Below, piece by piece: positions 6,870 through 14,420 of a stretch of 17,837 bases of DNA. The notes beneath the pieces are model-generated. The model saw nothing but the letters and a program-made list of their open reading frames with translations, did not search any database and was not told where the DNA came from. The stretch is from Hydrogenophaga sp. GTDB taxonomy: Bacteria; Pseudomonadota; Gammaproteobacteria; Burkholderiales; Burkholderiaceae_C. The position numbers and the translations under genes were made by a program. Where the stretch lies: NCBI GenBank assembly GCA_021154985.1, contig JAJNQE010000045.1, positions 1-17,837 on the forward strand. The letters run 5' to 3'. How positions within the stretch are numbered: the first letter of the stretch is position 1; every line of letters begins with the position of its first letter.

Positions 6870-8111
6870 ATGCACAACGACAGCCCTGAAACCATGCCCG
6901 ACGAGGAGCCCAGCCAATGGGAGGTCACGCAGGCGGAAGACGTGTTTTTGCCGTCGGTACGCGTGCGCCTGGGCTGGGCCGACATTGAAGCGGCGGTGGA
7001 GCGCGGCGCCATCGTGCCGAGCGAGGCGCATGCGCTCTGGGCTTCGTGGGCCGCACCGGGCAGCGCCCAGCGCATGACCGCTGCCGAACTGGCCCCGTCC
7101 GCCGCGCAGCCGGTGCCGTCGGGTGTGCCGCTGTCTCCGGCCTCGCCCATGCCGCGCCTGGCGTCGGGCCCGGTGTTTTCGTTCACCAACACGCTCTATT
7201 ACTTCGGCGGCATGCTGGCCATTGGCGCCATGACGCTCTTCATGACGCTGGGCTGGGAGCTGTTTGGCGCCTGGGGGGTGTTCGCGCTGGCCACTGCCTA
7301 CATGGTGGGTGCGCTGCTGGTGGCGCGCAACCTCATGGCGCAACGCCTGCGCACGCCGGCTGGCCTGTTGGCCACGCTGGCTGTGTGCCTGGTGCCGCTG
7401 GCGGTGTGGGGCCTGCAGAGCGGGCTGGGTTTCTGGCCCGAAGGCGGGGCCGACAACTACCGCGATTACCACCGCCTCATCGACTGGCGCTGGCTCACGC
7501 TGGAGCTGGCCACGCTGGCGGCGTCAGTGGTCATGTTGCGCAGCTTTCGCCTGCCGTTCATGGTGATGCCGGTGGCCGTGACCATCTGGTACCTCAGCAT
7601 GGACGTGGCGCGCATGCTCATGCAAAGGGAGGGTTTCGACTGGGAGTTTTCGCGCGACGTGTCGCTGGTGTTCGGCCTGGCCACCTGCGCGGTGGCCGTG
7701 TGGGTCGACCTGCGCTGCCGCAGCGCCACCCACCCGCTGAACCGGCAAGACTTCGCCTTCTGGCTCTACCTCTTCGGCGTGGTCATGTTCTGGTTTGGCC
7801 TGAGCCTGCGCGACAGCGACTTGGAAATCAACAAGTTCATCTACGCGCTGATCAACGTGGGCATGGTGTTCGTGGGCGCGGCCATCGGGCGGCGCGTGTT
7901 CACCGTGTTCGGCGCCATCGGTGTGGCCAGCTACCTGGGCTACCTCTCGTACCGCGTGTTTGAAGACAGCCTCTTGTTCCCGTTTGCGCTCACGCTGCTG
8001 GGGCTGGCGGTGGTGGCGCTGGGTATCTGGTGGCAGCGGCGCGAGGCCGCCATCCATGCGCGGCTGGCCAGCTGGCTGCCAGCGGCGCTGCGGCCGCTGG
8101 CGTCGGGCTGA
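6870..8111 (+). CDS. Polytopic inner-membrane protein, DUF2157-like
   Basis: This is a 413-residue protein. The N-terminal ~100 residues are soluble, with a short helical part (VRVRLGWADIEAAVERGAI, 31-49) and a Pro/Ala-rich linker. Roughly nine or ten hydrophobic helices follow between 108 and 387 (for example 112-128, 135-152, 165-182, 211-225, 230-246, 296-312, 324-339, 345-361, 369-387). The plan of an N-terminal cytoplasmic segment followed by many helices resembles DUF2157-type membrane proteins, but the family call is uncertain and no catalytic motif is evident. ATG 6870 is preferred over in-frame starts further upstream, whose translation is Arg/Trp-rich and not protein-like. It is divergent from glnS and convergent, 3 bases apart, with the lipoprotein gene. 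Function unknown. Confidence 0.85.
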   Translation: MHNDSPETMPDEEPSQWEVTQAEDVFLPSVRVRLGWADIEAAVERGAIVPSEAHALWASWAAPGSAQRMTAAELAPSAAQPVPSGVPLSPASPMPRLASGPVFSFTNTLYYFGGMLAIGAMTLFMTLGWELFGAWGVFALATAYMVGALLVARNLMAQRLRTPAGLLATLAVCLVPLAVWGLQSGLGFWPEGGADNYRDYHRLIDWRWLTLELATLAASVVMLRSFRLPFMVMPVAVTIWYLSMDVARMLMQREGFDWEFSRDVSLVFGLATCAVAVWVDLRCRSATHPLNRQDFAFWLYLFGVVMFWFGLSLRDSDLEINKFIYALINVGMVFVGAAIGRRVFTVFGAIGVASYLGYLSYRVFEDSLLFPFALTLLGLAVVALGIWWQRREAAIHARLASWLPAALRPLASG

Positions 8112-8114
8112 CGT

Positions 8115-9809
8115 TCAGTACGTCAGGTTCAACTGCAGCACCGCGGTGGTGCCGCTCACCTCGTTACCCACCACCAGCAGCGGTTTGCCGTTGGGTGACT
8201 GGGCTGCCTTGATCAGCGTCAGCCCCTCGGGTCCCCGGTCGCCGGTGAGGCCGGTGCGGGTGTTGAGGTAGGTGGTGTGGACGGGTGCGGCGGGGTTGGT
8301 CACGTCGTACACCATCACGCCGCCCACGCGCTCCAGGCCAATGAAGGCAAAGGTCTTGTTGCCGAAGGTGCCCACGGTCACGCCTTCGGGCTCGGGGCCT
8401 TTGCTGGCGCTGCGGCCGTCGAGGTCGTTGCTGTCGTGGCTGGCATTGAAGTTCACGTTGGGCAAGGCCTGCGTGCGCTGCTCGATGTCGTCGCCGGAGT
8501 CGAACACGCGGGTCACCGAGGCGTTCCAGATGGAGAACGAGCGGGCACCAAAGCTGTAGAGCTCGGTGCACTGGCCGGAGCCGTTTTTGCCGTCGTTGCC
8601 GCCATTGGGCGTGGAGGTGATGCGCAGGCGGCCGAGGTTGCTGTCGAAGATCTGGTTGGCCGCATCGGTGAACACCATGGGGTCCAGGCCCAGGTTGCAG
8701 TGCGCACGCACACGGGTTTCTTCGTTGAAGCCGGGCCAGTCGGCGCGTGCGTCGCCTTCGTTGGCCGTGATCAGCCAGGTCTGGCCGTTGGCGGTGTAGC
8801 TGGCAATGGCGTCGGGCAAATACATGCCCTTCACCGGCACCGGGCCGATCTTGATGAGCGGTGTGCCGCTGTTGGTGTTGGTGCCGCCGTCTTCGTCGCT
8901 CACGTCCATGCCCATGCCGGCCACGCTGTGGTCTTTGAAGCCCAGGGGGTTGATGGAGGTCACAGTCCTGCTGGCAATGTCCACCACGGCAATGGCGTTA
9001 TTCTCCTGCAGGGTCACCCAGGCCGTCCTGCTGTCGGCGGAGATGGCGATGTACTCGGGCTCCAGGTCTTGTTCCACCGTGGCGTTGGGGCCGTAGATGC
9101 GAACGCCTGCTGCACGCAGCACCGCTTCTTGCCCGTTGAAGGCGGCGAAGCCGGCGGTGTGCACCGTGCGTGTGATGCTGGAGGCGGTGGGTGTGAGCCC
9201 GCTGACCGCGATGACGCTGACCGAGCCCACCGGGTCGACCGAGGTCACGGACACATTGTTGTAGCTGTTGGGTTCACCCTCGTTTGCTACCAGCAGGTGG
9301 CTGCCGTCGGGCGTGAAGGTGAGCATGTCGGGCAGGGCGCCCACGGTGTCGGTGCCGAGCACGGTCAGGTCGCTGGCGCGCACCCAGGCCACCACGCCGT
9401 TGTCGGTCTTGGGGTTGGCTTCCACGGCCAGCGCGACGATGCCGTTGAACACCGCCACGCTGTTCACCGCAGCCAGGTTGGCGCCGATGCTGGCGGCGGT
9501 GATGCTGCCCAGCAGCACCGGGTTGGTGGGGTCGGTGAGGTTCAACACATCGACCGACGCGTTGGCACCGTTGACGACAAACAGGCGCTTGCTCAGCGGG
9601 TCGTAGGCGGTGATCTCGGCCGACGACAGACCGCCAGCGTGTGCAAAGCCGCCGATCTTCTCCAGCGTGAGGCCGGCGGGTGTGGCTTCCACCACGGGGG
9701 CGGGGGTGGTGGGCGAGTCGCTGCCGCCACCGCAGGCAGTGAGCACCGCAGCGGCAACGAGGGTGGTGGCAAACAGGTGGGCGCGCAGGCGCTGAGGCTG
9801 GAGTCTCAT
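8115..9809 (-). CDS. Choice-of-anchor I family lipoprotein (beta-propeller)
   Basis: This is a 564-residue exported lipoprotein. The signal peptide (1-25) ends in the lipobox LTAC with Cys26 as lipidation site, followed by a GGGSDSPTTPAP spacer. The mature part shows repeated beta-propeller-like strands (KRLFVVNGANASVDVLNL, HLLVANEGEPNSYN, AWVTLQENNAIAVVDI, TWLITANEGDARADW), typical of choice-of-anchor I proteins, sometimes annotated as alkaline-phosphatase-like. The ANEGE and ANEGDAR blocks and the closing GPEGLTLI are characteristic. In this family the C-terminal anchor varies; here anchoring is by N-terminal lipid. No hydrolase site can be asserted. ATG 9809 is preferred over 9851 because it starts directly at the signal peptide. 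It follows DUF924 by 121 bases, in which a Pho-box-like element occurs. Confidence 0.9.
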   Translation of the reverse strand: MRLQPQRLRAHLFATTLVAAAVLTACGGGSDSPTTPAPVVEATPAGLTLEKIGGFAHAGGLSSAEITAYDPLSKRLFVVNGANASVDVLNLTDPTNPVLLGSITAASIGANLAAVNSVAVFNGIVALAVEANPKTDNGVVAWVRASDLTVLGTDTVGALPDMLTFTPDGSHLLVANEGEPNSYNNVSVTSVDPVGSVSVIAVSGLTPTASSITRTVHTAGFAAFNGQEAVLRAAGVRIYGPNATVEQDLEPEYIAISADSRTAWVTLQENNAIAVVDIASRTVTSINPLGFKDHSVAGMGMDVSDEDGGTNTNSGTPLIKIGPVPVKGMYLPDAIASYTANGQTWLITANEGDARADWPGFNEETRVRAHCNLGLDPMVFTDAANQIFDSNLGRLRITSTPNGGNDGKNGSGQCTELYSFGARSFSIWNASVTRVFDSGDDIEQRTQALPNVNFNASHDSNDLDGRSASKGPEPEGVTVGTFGNKTFAFIGLERVGGVMVYDVTNPAAPVHTTYLNTRTGLTGDRGPEGLTLIKAAQSPNGKPLLVVGNEVSGTTAVLQLNLTY

Positions 9810-9867
9810 GGTGGTCTTGTGGTTGGGGTGGAAACCCCCGGTTGTAGGCAAGCCCCATGAAACCTCG

Positions 9868-9885
9868 GTGACGACTGTGTGGCAG
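9868..9885 (-). promoter_or_regulatory. Pho-box-like direct repeat upstream of the lipoprotein gene
   Basis: On the minus strand CTGCCAC and TCGTCAC are separated by 4 bases, matching the 7-4-7 geometry of a PhoB site with partial agreement to CTGTCAT/CTGTCAC. It lies about 60 bases before the lipoprotein ATG. The match is weak and may be chance. Confidence 0.2.
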
Positions 9886-9930
9886 TGGCGTGAATTTTTC
9901 GCCGCTGACCGCCCGCGCAGGGCCGCCTGG

Positions 9931-10554
9931 CTACTGCCCGAAGCGCGGCCCGTCTTTCAGAAACTCGTCTTCTTCGGGCGTGCAGTCGCGCCCCAGCACG
10001 GCATTGCGGTGCGGGAAACGGCCGAACTCGGCCACGATGTCGCGGTGCAGCACGGCAAAGCGCAGGTTGCTCGACAACTTGTCACGCAGGGTCTCGGGGC
10101 TGCTGTCCACCAGCCGCTGGAAGCGCGCCACGCACTCGTCCTGCAGTGCCAGGTTTTCGGCGTGCATGAGCGGCATGTAGAGAAACACGCAGCCGGCGGG
10201 GGTGAGGGTGGCGTCCATGCCTTCGGCGAGAGAAAGCCGGCTCAGGCGCTGCGCGCGGGCATCGCCGTCAAACGCGCGGCGCTGGCCGCGGTGAACGTTG
10301 CGCGAAAGTTGGTCGAGCAGCACGATGAGCGCCAGCCGCGCGCGGGGTTCGGCTTCCCAGCCGGTGAGGCCGCCGTCCAGCGCCTCGTTCACCAGCGGGC
10401 CAAAACGGTTGCGGATGGCCTCGTCCTGGGCCGGGCCGCCACCAAACCAGCGTTCGTTGAGGTCTTGCGAGGGCCAGTCGCGCTGCAGGCCGTCGCCAAA
10501 CCAGAAATCGAGCACGTCCTGGGCGGTGGGGGTGGAGTGGGCGGATGGGGTCAT
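9931..10554 (-). CDS. DUF924 family protein
   Basis: This is a 207-residue soluble protein of the DUF924 family, whose role is not established. Family blocks are all present: DVLDFWFGDG (13-22), NERWFGGG (33-40), LALIVLLDQLSRNVHRG (74-90), FLYMPLMHAE (124-133) and HRDIVAEFGRFPHRNAVLGR (170-189). The fold is alpha-helical and related to TPR-like repeats. Length is typical and there is no signal peptide. ATG 10554 starts just before the first conserved block; upstream in-frame starts add a Cys/Arg-rich stretch not typical of the family. It is divergent from the secreted repeat protein across 149 bases. Confidence 0.93.
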   Translation of the reverse strand: MTPSAHSTPTAQDVLDFWFGDGLQRDWPSQDLNERWFGGGPAQDEAIRNRFGPLVNEALDGGLTGWEAEPRARLALIVLLDQLSRNVHRGQRRAFDGDARAQRLSRLSLAEGMDATLTPAGCVFLYMPLMHAENLALQDECVARFQRLVDSSPETLRDKLSSNLRFAVLHRDIVAEFGRFPHRNAVLGRDCTPEEDEFLKDGPRFGQ

Positions 10555-10703
10555 GGGGTTACGTCTGGCAACGACTTTGACGAGGCGTGCGGTACGGCGG
10601 TTGGGGTGCTTGTTTGTAATGCAGGCACAGGGTAACCAAAACCCTGACCTCAGCCCCGACAACAGCACCCCAGATCAGCACCCCGCGAACCCAGGAGCCC
10701 CAC

Positions 10704-11147
10704 ATGAACACCGCATCACTCAAAGCCCAATGGGCCCGCACCTCGGCCCTGGCCCGCGGCCTCACGCTGGCCGCGCTCGCCGCTGGCGCATGGGCCATGT
10801 CCACCGCCGCCACCCAGGCGCACGCACGCGACAACAACATTTCCTGGTCCATTGGCATCGGCTCGCCCGGCGTGGCGGTGGGCGTGTCCAACTACCCCGT
10901 GTACGGTCACGCCTACCCGGTGTACGAAGAGCGTTACCCGGTCTACCAGGAACGCCGCCCGATCTACCAGCGTCCCATCATCGTGCAGCCGCGCCCGGTG
11001 GTGGTGTACCCGCAGCCGATCTATGTGAAGCCGCGCCCCTACTACCGCGCCGGCTGGGGCCACGGCCCGCGCTGGGACGACCGCCGCCACGGTCATGGCC
11101 ACCGGGGTCATGGGCATCGCGGTCATGACCGTCGTGGTCACCGCTGA
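10704..11147 (+). CDS. Small secreted Tyr/Pro-rich protein with His/Gly/Arg tail
   Basis: This is a 147-residue protein with an N-terminal signal peptide (hydrophobic 18-38, likely cut near AHA-RD at 41-42). The mature part opens with NNISWSIGIGSPGVAVGVSN, as in small exported proteins of Burkholderiales. It continues with heptad repeats YPVYGHA, YPVYEER, YPVYQER, RPIYQRP (64-91) and a Pro/Val/Tyr stretch (92-114). It ends in a His/Gly/Arg tail (127-147) encoded by 15-base repeats. A good AGGAG ribosome site lies 7 bases before ATG. The tail may bind metal ions or anionic polymers, which is inferred only from composition. Function unknown. It converges with yjjJ 13 bases away. Confidence 0.88.
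   Translation: MNTASLKAQWARTSALARGLTLAALAAGAWAMSTAATQAHARDNNISWSIGIGSPGVAVGVSNYPVYGHAYPVYEERYPVYQERRPIYQRPIIVQPRPVVVYPQPIYVKPRPYYRAGWGHGPRWDDRRHGHGHRGHGHRGHDRRGHR
10893..10976 (+). repeat. 21-bp coding repeat (4 units)
   Basis: Four consecutive 21-base units encode YPVYGHA, YPVYEER, YPVYQER and RPIYQRP within the secreted protein. The third base varies, so selection is acting on the peptide more than on the DNA. Confidence 0.7.
11091..11144 (+). repeat. 15-bp coding repeat, GGTCATG-based (3.6 units)
   Basis: Units begin at 11091, 11106, 11121 and 11136, each with GGTCATG or GGTCACC, and encode the His/Gly/Arg tail. They are near-identical in their first 7 bases, so copy number may vary by replication slippage. 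Confidence 0.7.
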
Positions 11148-11160
11148 GCGTTGAGCGCCT

Positions 11161-12462
11161 TCACAGCCGGGACAGCGTGTCCCGGTTGGTCTGAGCAGTT
11201 TGTCGAAACCCGGGCGAGATGCGCGGGTCTTGCGCCACCCGCGCCCAGAACTGCAACGCGAGATCCAGCGCCTGGGGCCACACCGCGAGGGTGTCGGCGG
11301 TGGGGTGCGTTGGTCGGGCGCTGAAGTCGCGCTCGACGAGTTCGCCATTCACCGGGGCGTACAGCATGGGCAGCATGTCGTAGGTCGGGGAGAGGCGCCA
11401 GTCGTCGTTGTCCAGCAGCAGAGAAATGTTGCCGTAGTGCATGTCGGTGTTGCCGATCAGCGTGCCGTAGGCCTTCAGCAGGCGCAGGTGGCCGGCGTCC
11501 TGCTCGGTGAGCAAGCGGCGCGAGGCCATGCGCAGCGAGGTGGCCGCCCAGTCGTCCATCTGCCCCACGTATTGCGCGTCGTACACCAGCAGCGACACCA
11601 TGCCGATTCGGCCCTGCGGCGTGCGGTCAAAACGCTGCGCCTCAAGAAACACCCGCCCTCCGGCGAGGACCACGCGGGTCTGTGCGGCGGGCAGTCCGGC
11701 TTGTGCGAGCGTGTGCAGTGCCAGGTGCTCGCACACCAGCAGATCGCGCCAACGCTGGTCGGCCGGCGCCTGGCCAGCGGGAGAGAACTTCACGATCACC
11801 GGGTGCCCATTGAGCGTGGTGCAAAACTTGGGCTGCTCGCCGCCTGCTGACGAGCCCGGCAACGTGCCCTGCATGGCCTGCTCGGCCAGACGGGGGTAGT
11901 CTTTTTCGGGATCGGTCACGCGCGAGGTGCGCTGGGCCAGCGTGTGAAATCGATCAAAGGCGGGTTGGCCCACGATGAGGTTGCCCGGCAGATCGTCTCC
12001 GACCTGCACGAGCGCCCTGAGCACATCGTCGTCGCTCCAGTGGCGCAGGTCACCGGGCAGGCGCAGCTCGGGGTAGGCCATGGCGAAGGCACGGCCCATG
12101 AAGCCCTGGGGTCGCATGTCTTGCAGAAACCAGGGCAGGCCGTCGTGCAGTTCGCTCAGGCCATCGGCCTCGTCCACCCAGAAGCGGCCACTGGGCAGCG
12201 CCACCATGCGGCCAAAGTCGGAGGCCCTGCCTTGTGCGTCCACCCGCATCAGGGGGATGTGACTGCCCACGCCCTCGATGTGCCGTGGCAGCAGGTAGCG
12301 CTGCGAGCGGGCCGCACCCACCTTGGTCACGCGACCTTCACGCACCAGCGGCGCCAGCGCACGCGACACGGTGGGTTGGCTCACGCCCAGCCGGGCTTGC
12401 AGCTCGGCGCTGGCGGCCACGCCGCCGAGGGCGCGCAGGGCGTCGAGCACGGTGTTGTTCAT
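11161..12462 (-). CDS. yjjJ: HipA-family kinase, YjjJ/HipH type, with fused N-terminal HTH
   Basis: This is a 433-residue serine/threonine kinase-like protein. Residues 1-60 form a winged-helix DNA-binding domain (helices around 14-45, ARLGVSQPTVSRALAPLV). The HipA N-lobe and catalytic lobe follow: Gly-rich loop GSSAGGEQPKF (203-213), Lys225 in PVIVKFS, catalytic loop GNTDMHYGN (337-345) with Asp340, His342 and Asn345, and metal-binding Asp362 in SPTYDMLPM. The layout and length match E. coli YjjJ (HipH), not classical HipA, which has a separate HipB antitoxin. No hipB is adjacent. HipA-type kinases phosphorylate translation factors such as GltX and cause growth arrest; the target here is unknown. 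The HTH, together with an inverted repeat in the promoter region, suggests autoregulation. Confidence 0.93.
   Translation of the reverse strand: MNNTVLDALRALGGVAASAELQARLGVSQPTVSRALAPLVREGRVTKVGAARSQRYLLPRHIEGVGSHIPLMRVDAQGRASDFGRMVALPSGRFWVDEADGLSELHDGLPWFLQDMRPQGFMGRAFAMAYPELRLPGDLRHWSDDDVLRALVQVGDDLPGNLIVGQPAFDRFHTLAQRTSRVTDPEKDYPRLAEQAMQGTLPGSSAGGEQPKFCTTLNGHPVIVKFSPAGQAPADQRWRDLLVCEHLALHTLAQAGLPAAQTRVVLAGGRVFLEAQRFDRTPQGRIGMVSLLVYDAQYVGQMDDWAATSLRMASRRLLTEQDAGHLRLLKAYGTLIGNTDMHYGNISLLLDNDDWRLSPTYDMLPMLYAPVNGELVERDFSARPTHPTADTLAVWPQALDLALQFWARVAQDPRISPGFRQTAQTNRDTLSRL
11167..11185. terminator. Hairpin between convergent genes
   Basis: CCGGGACAGCGTGTCCCGG forms a perfect 8-bp stem with a 3-base loop, extendable by G-U and A-U pairs. 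It lies 20 bases after the secreted-protein stop codon and within the last codons of yjjJ. The position suits a shared terminator, but no clear U-tract follows. Confidence 0.45.
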
Positions 12463-12480
12463 GGGTCGATCTGGATGGAT

Positions 12481-12514
12481 GAGTGAATAGATAGTTGAAT
12501 ACTATATTTCACTC
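12481..12514. promoter_or_regulatory. AT-rich hyphenated inverted repeat, candidate yjjJ operator
   Basis: Outer arms GAGTGAA (12481-12487) and TTCACTC (12508-12514) enclose inner arms ATAGT (12491-12495) and ACTAT (12501-12505) around TGAAT. It lies 18-52 bases before the yjjJ ATG, in a strikingly AT-rich patch within GC-rich DNA, where a promoter is expected. Binding by the YjjJ HTH is the natural inference. Confidence 0.55.
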
Positions 12515-12528
12515 TGTCTCATCCGAGA

Positions 12529-12573
12529 AGTGGCGCCTTCATGAATGGATATTCGAAGCGCGGTGTCGCCACT
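12529..12573. other. Nested stem-loop between response regulator and yjjJ
   Basis: Outer arms AGTGGCG (12529-12535) and CGCCACT (12567-12573) enclose an inner stem of CTTC-at-GAAT (12537-12546) with ATTCGAAG (12551-12558) and loop GGAT. It overlaps the response-regulator stop codon. It may end the regulator transcript or be a structured leader element, but it lacks a U-tract. Confidence 0.35.
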
Positions 12574-13355
12574 CACATCGCCCGAAACAGCTCCGCATAA
12601 AGCCGGCTCACGGCAAACTGCTCGGGCCGCGCGCGCAGCTTCAGGCTCAGCCGACCGGCTTCGTTGCGGCTGACGCTTTCAACCGCTTCAGCCCGCACCA
12701 CGGTGCCCCGGTGGATCTGCCAGAACACGGCCGGGTCCAGCTGGGGCATCAGTTCTTTCAGCGGGGTGCGAATGAGCACCTCACCTTGCGCGAGCAGCAC
12801 GCGCACGTATTTGTCGGCGGCTTCAAAGGCCAGCACCTCGGCCACGGGCACCATGCGCACGCTGTTGCCCACGCTGGCCGGGATCACCTGCAGCCGCGTG
12901 GCTTGCGGTTGTGCCATCAGATGTCGCAGCTGTTCCAGCGTGGTGCTCAGCGGGCCGGCGGCTGGCTGGCGCTGCGCGAGCAGGTTTTGCACGCGCTGCA
13001 CGGTGAGGCGCAGGCGCTCGGGCTGCACGGGTTTGAGCAGGTAGTCCACCGCCTGGGTTTCAAAAGCCTGCACGGCGTAGGCGTCAAACGCGGTCACGAA
13101 CACCAGCGCGGGAAACGGGTGATTGTCGGGCCACTCCTCGGCGAGTTCGGCGGCGGCTTCGAGCCCGGTGCGCCCGGGCATGCGGATGTCGAGAAACAGC
13201 ACGTCGGGCCGCAGCACCAGGGCTTGCTGCACGGCTGTTTCACCGTCGCCCACCACCTTCACCACGCTCAGATCGGGCCAGGCGCGCGCCAGCTCGGCCT
13301 GCAGGGCCTGGGCCAGCAGGGGTTCGTCTTCGGCAATGAGGGCGGTGGCGTTCAT
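12573..13355 (-). CDS. LytR/AlgR-type response regulator (REC-LytTR)
   Basis: This is a 260-residue DNA-binding response regulator. The receiver domain (4-120) has acidic pair Glu9-Asp10, phosphoacceptor Asp56 in LFLDIRMPG, Thr88 and Lys108 in DYLLKPV. A LytTR DNA-binding domain occupies about 155-258 (EVLAFEAADKYVRVLL, then IHRGTVVRAEAVESVSR). Such regulators bind direct repeats upstream of target promoters and often control membrane or surface functions; the targets here are unknown. The start overlaps the kinase stop in an ATGA junction, so the two are translationally coupled and form a cognate pair. A Gln/Ala/Pro linker separates the domains. Confidence 0.96.
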   Translation of the reverse strand: MNATALIAEDEPLLAQALQAELARAWPDLSVVKVVGDGETAVQQALVLRPDVLFLDIRMPGRTGLEAAAELAEEWPDNHPFPALVFVTAFDAYAVQAFETQAVDYLLKPVQPERLRLTVQRVQNLLAQRQPAAGPLSTTLEQLRHLMAQPQATRLQVIPASVGNSVRMVPVAEVLAFEAADKYVRVLLAQGEVLIRTPLKELMPQLDPAVFWQIHRGTVVRAEAVESVSRNEAGRLSLKLRARPEQFAVSRLYAELFRAM

Positions 13356-14386
13356 GGGCGTTGCAGGGGCAGGGTGAGCAGGGCACGGGTGCCGGCGCCC
13401 GGGGCGCTGTGCCAGTGCAGCCGGGCCTGGCCTGCGTAGGCGGTGGCCAGACGTTCGCGCACTTGGCTCAGGCCGAAGCCGGCCTTGGGCTCGGCTTCGC
13501 AGCCCACGCCGGTGTCGCTCACCTCCAGCTCCAGGCCGCCCGCGCCCTGGCGCGCGCTCACCCGGATCTCGCCACCGTCCACGCTGGGCTCCAGCCCGTG
13601 GCGGATGCTGTTTTCCACCAAGGGCTGCAGCAACAGGGGCGGCACCGGCTGCTGGCTCAGGGCCTCGGGCAGATCGAGGGTGTAGCGCAGGCGCGGGCCC
13701 ATGCGCACGGCCATGAGTTCGAGGTAGTCGCGCAGCCGCGCGAATTCGTCGGCCAGGGTGTGGCTGCCGGTCGTGGCTTCCACGCGCGAGGCCTTGAGCG
13801 TGGCGCGCAAGTAGTCGTTGAGCCGGTCGAGCATGGACACGGCGCGCACGGGGTCGCTGCCGATGAGTGCGCGCAGGTTGGCCAGCGTGTTGAACAGCAT
13901 GTGGGGCTCCAGCTGGGATTCGAGCAGGCGCAGCCGTGCCTCGGTGGCCTGGCGCTGGGCTTCTTCGCTGGCCAGCCGCGCGCGGCTGAGCATTTCGCGG
14001 CTGGTGAAGTAATAGGCGCCAAAGGCGCCGGCCGAGAGCGACATGAGCACAAAGCCCAGGGTGGCGCGGGGGAAGTGGCTCAGGCCGATCAGCGGGGGGC
14101 GCCCCAGCAGCAGGTTGGCGCAGGCGCTGCCCAGCGGGTAGGCCACCAGCACGGCGCCCACCACCAGCGCGGCCATGGCTGGTGCGCCTGGCCAGCCGCT
14201 GGGGTGCAGCACGAAGCGCCCGCCGTCGATCAGGCCCCAGATGGTCATGCCGATGAACTGGGAATAGAGCATGTTCACCGCAAAGCTGTCACCACTGACC
14301 AGGGTGATGGCCAGCGCAATGAAGGTGTTGAGCACCGCGGTGGCAAGGGCCCGGCGGGCGATGGTGGCTGGGTTCAGCGGCGGCAT
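13352..14386 (-). CDS. LytS-type sensor histidine kinase
   Basis: This is a 344-residue inner-membrane histidine kinase. About four hydrophobic segments lie at 14-32, 42-60, 69-92 and 108-127, followed by a short coiled-coil (130-158). The His_kinase domain (PF06580-type) has the phosphoacceptor His162 in LEPHMLFNTL, and the GHKL ATPase carries the N-box LVENSIRHGLEP (256-267), DTGVG (291-295) and GFGLSQVRERL (303-313). There is no separate periplasmic sensor domain, so the stimulus is probably sensed within or near the membrane. ATG 14386 is chosen over TTG 14404 because a GATACT hexamer sits 6 bases before it. It is coupled by ATGA to the response regulator and follows DUF2306. Confidence 0.95.
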   Translation of the reverse strand: MPPLNPATIARRALATAVLNTFIALAITLVSGDSFAVNMLYSQFIGMTIWGLIDGGRFVLHPSGWPGAPAMAALVVGAVLVAYPLGSACANLLLGRPPLIGLSHFPRATLGFVLMSLSAGAFGAYYFTSREMLSRARLASEEAQRQATEARLRLLESQLEPHMLFNTLANLRALIGSDPVRAVSMLDRLNDYLRATLKASRVEATTGSHTLADEFARLRDYLELMAVRMGPRLRYTLDLPEALSQQPVPPLLLQPLVENSIRHGLEPSVDGGEIRVSARQGAGGLELEVSDTGVGCEAEPKAGFGLSQVRERLATAYAGQARLHWHSAPGAGTRALLTLPLQRP

Positions 14387-14392
14387 GGGCGC

Positions 14393-14398
14393 AGTATC
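14393..14398 (-). promoter_or_regulatory. Possible -10 hexamer of the histidine kinase gene
   Basis: GATACT ends 6 bases before ATG 14386 and no Shine-Dalgarno is present. It may give a leaderless internal transcript in addition to read-through from DUF2306. The hexamer is weaker than those of glnS and macA. Confidence 0.25.
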
Positions 14399-14420
14399 CC
14401 GCAAGGCCGGTGGCAGGCCA

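Noticed and set aside
5557..7077. Long plus-strand open frame opposite glnS
   Set aside because: It is an antisense frame kept open by GC-rich codons of glnS; the translation is Val/Ala/His-rich with no recognisable domain.
8277..9860. Long plus-strand open frame opposite the lipoprotein gene
   Set aside because: Antisense shadow; Gly/Val/His-rich, with no coherent fold, while the minus strand encodes a clear lipoprotein.
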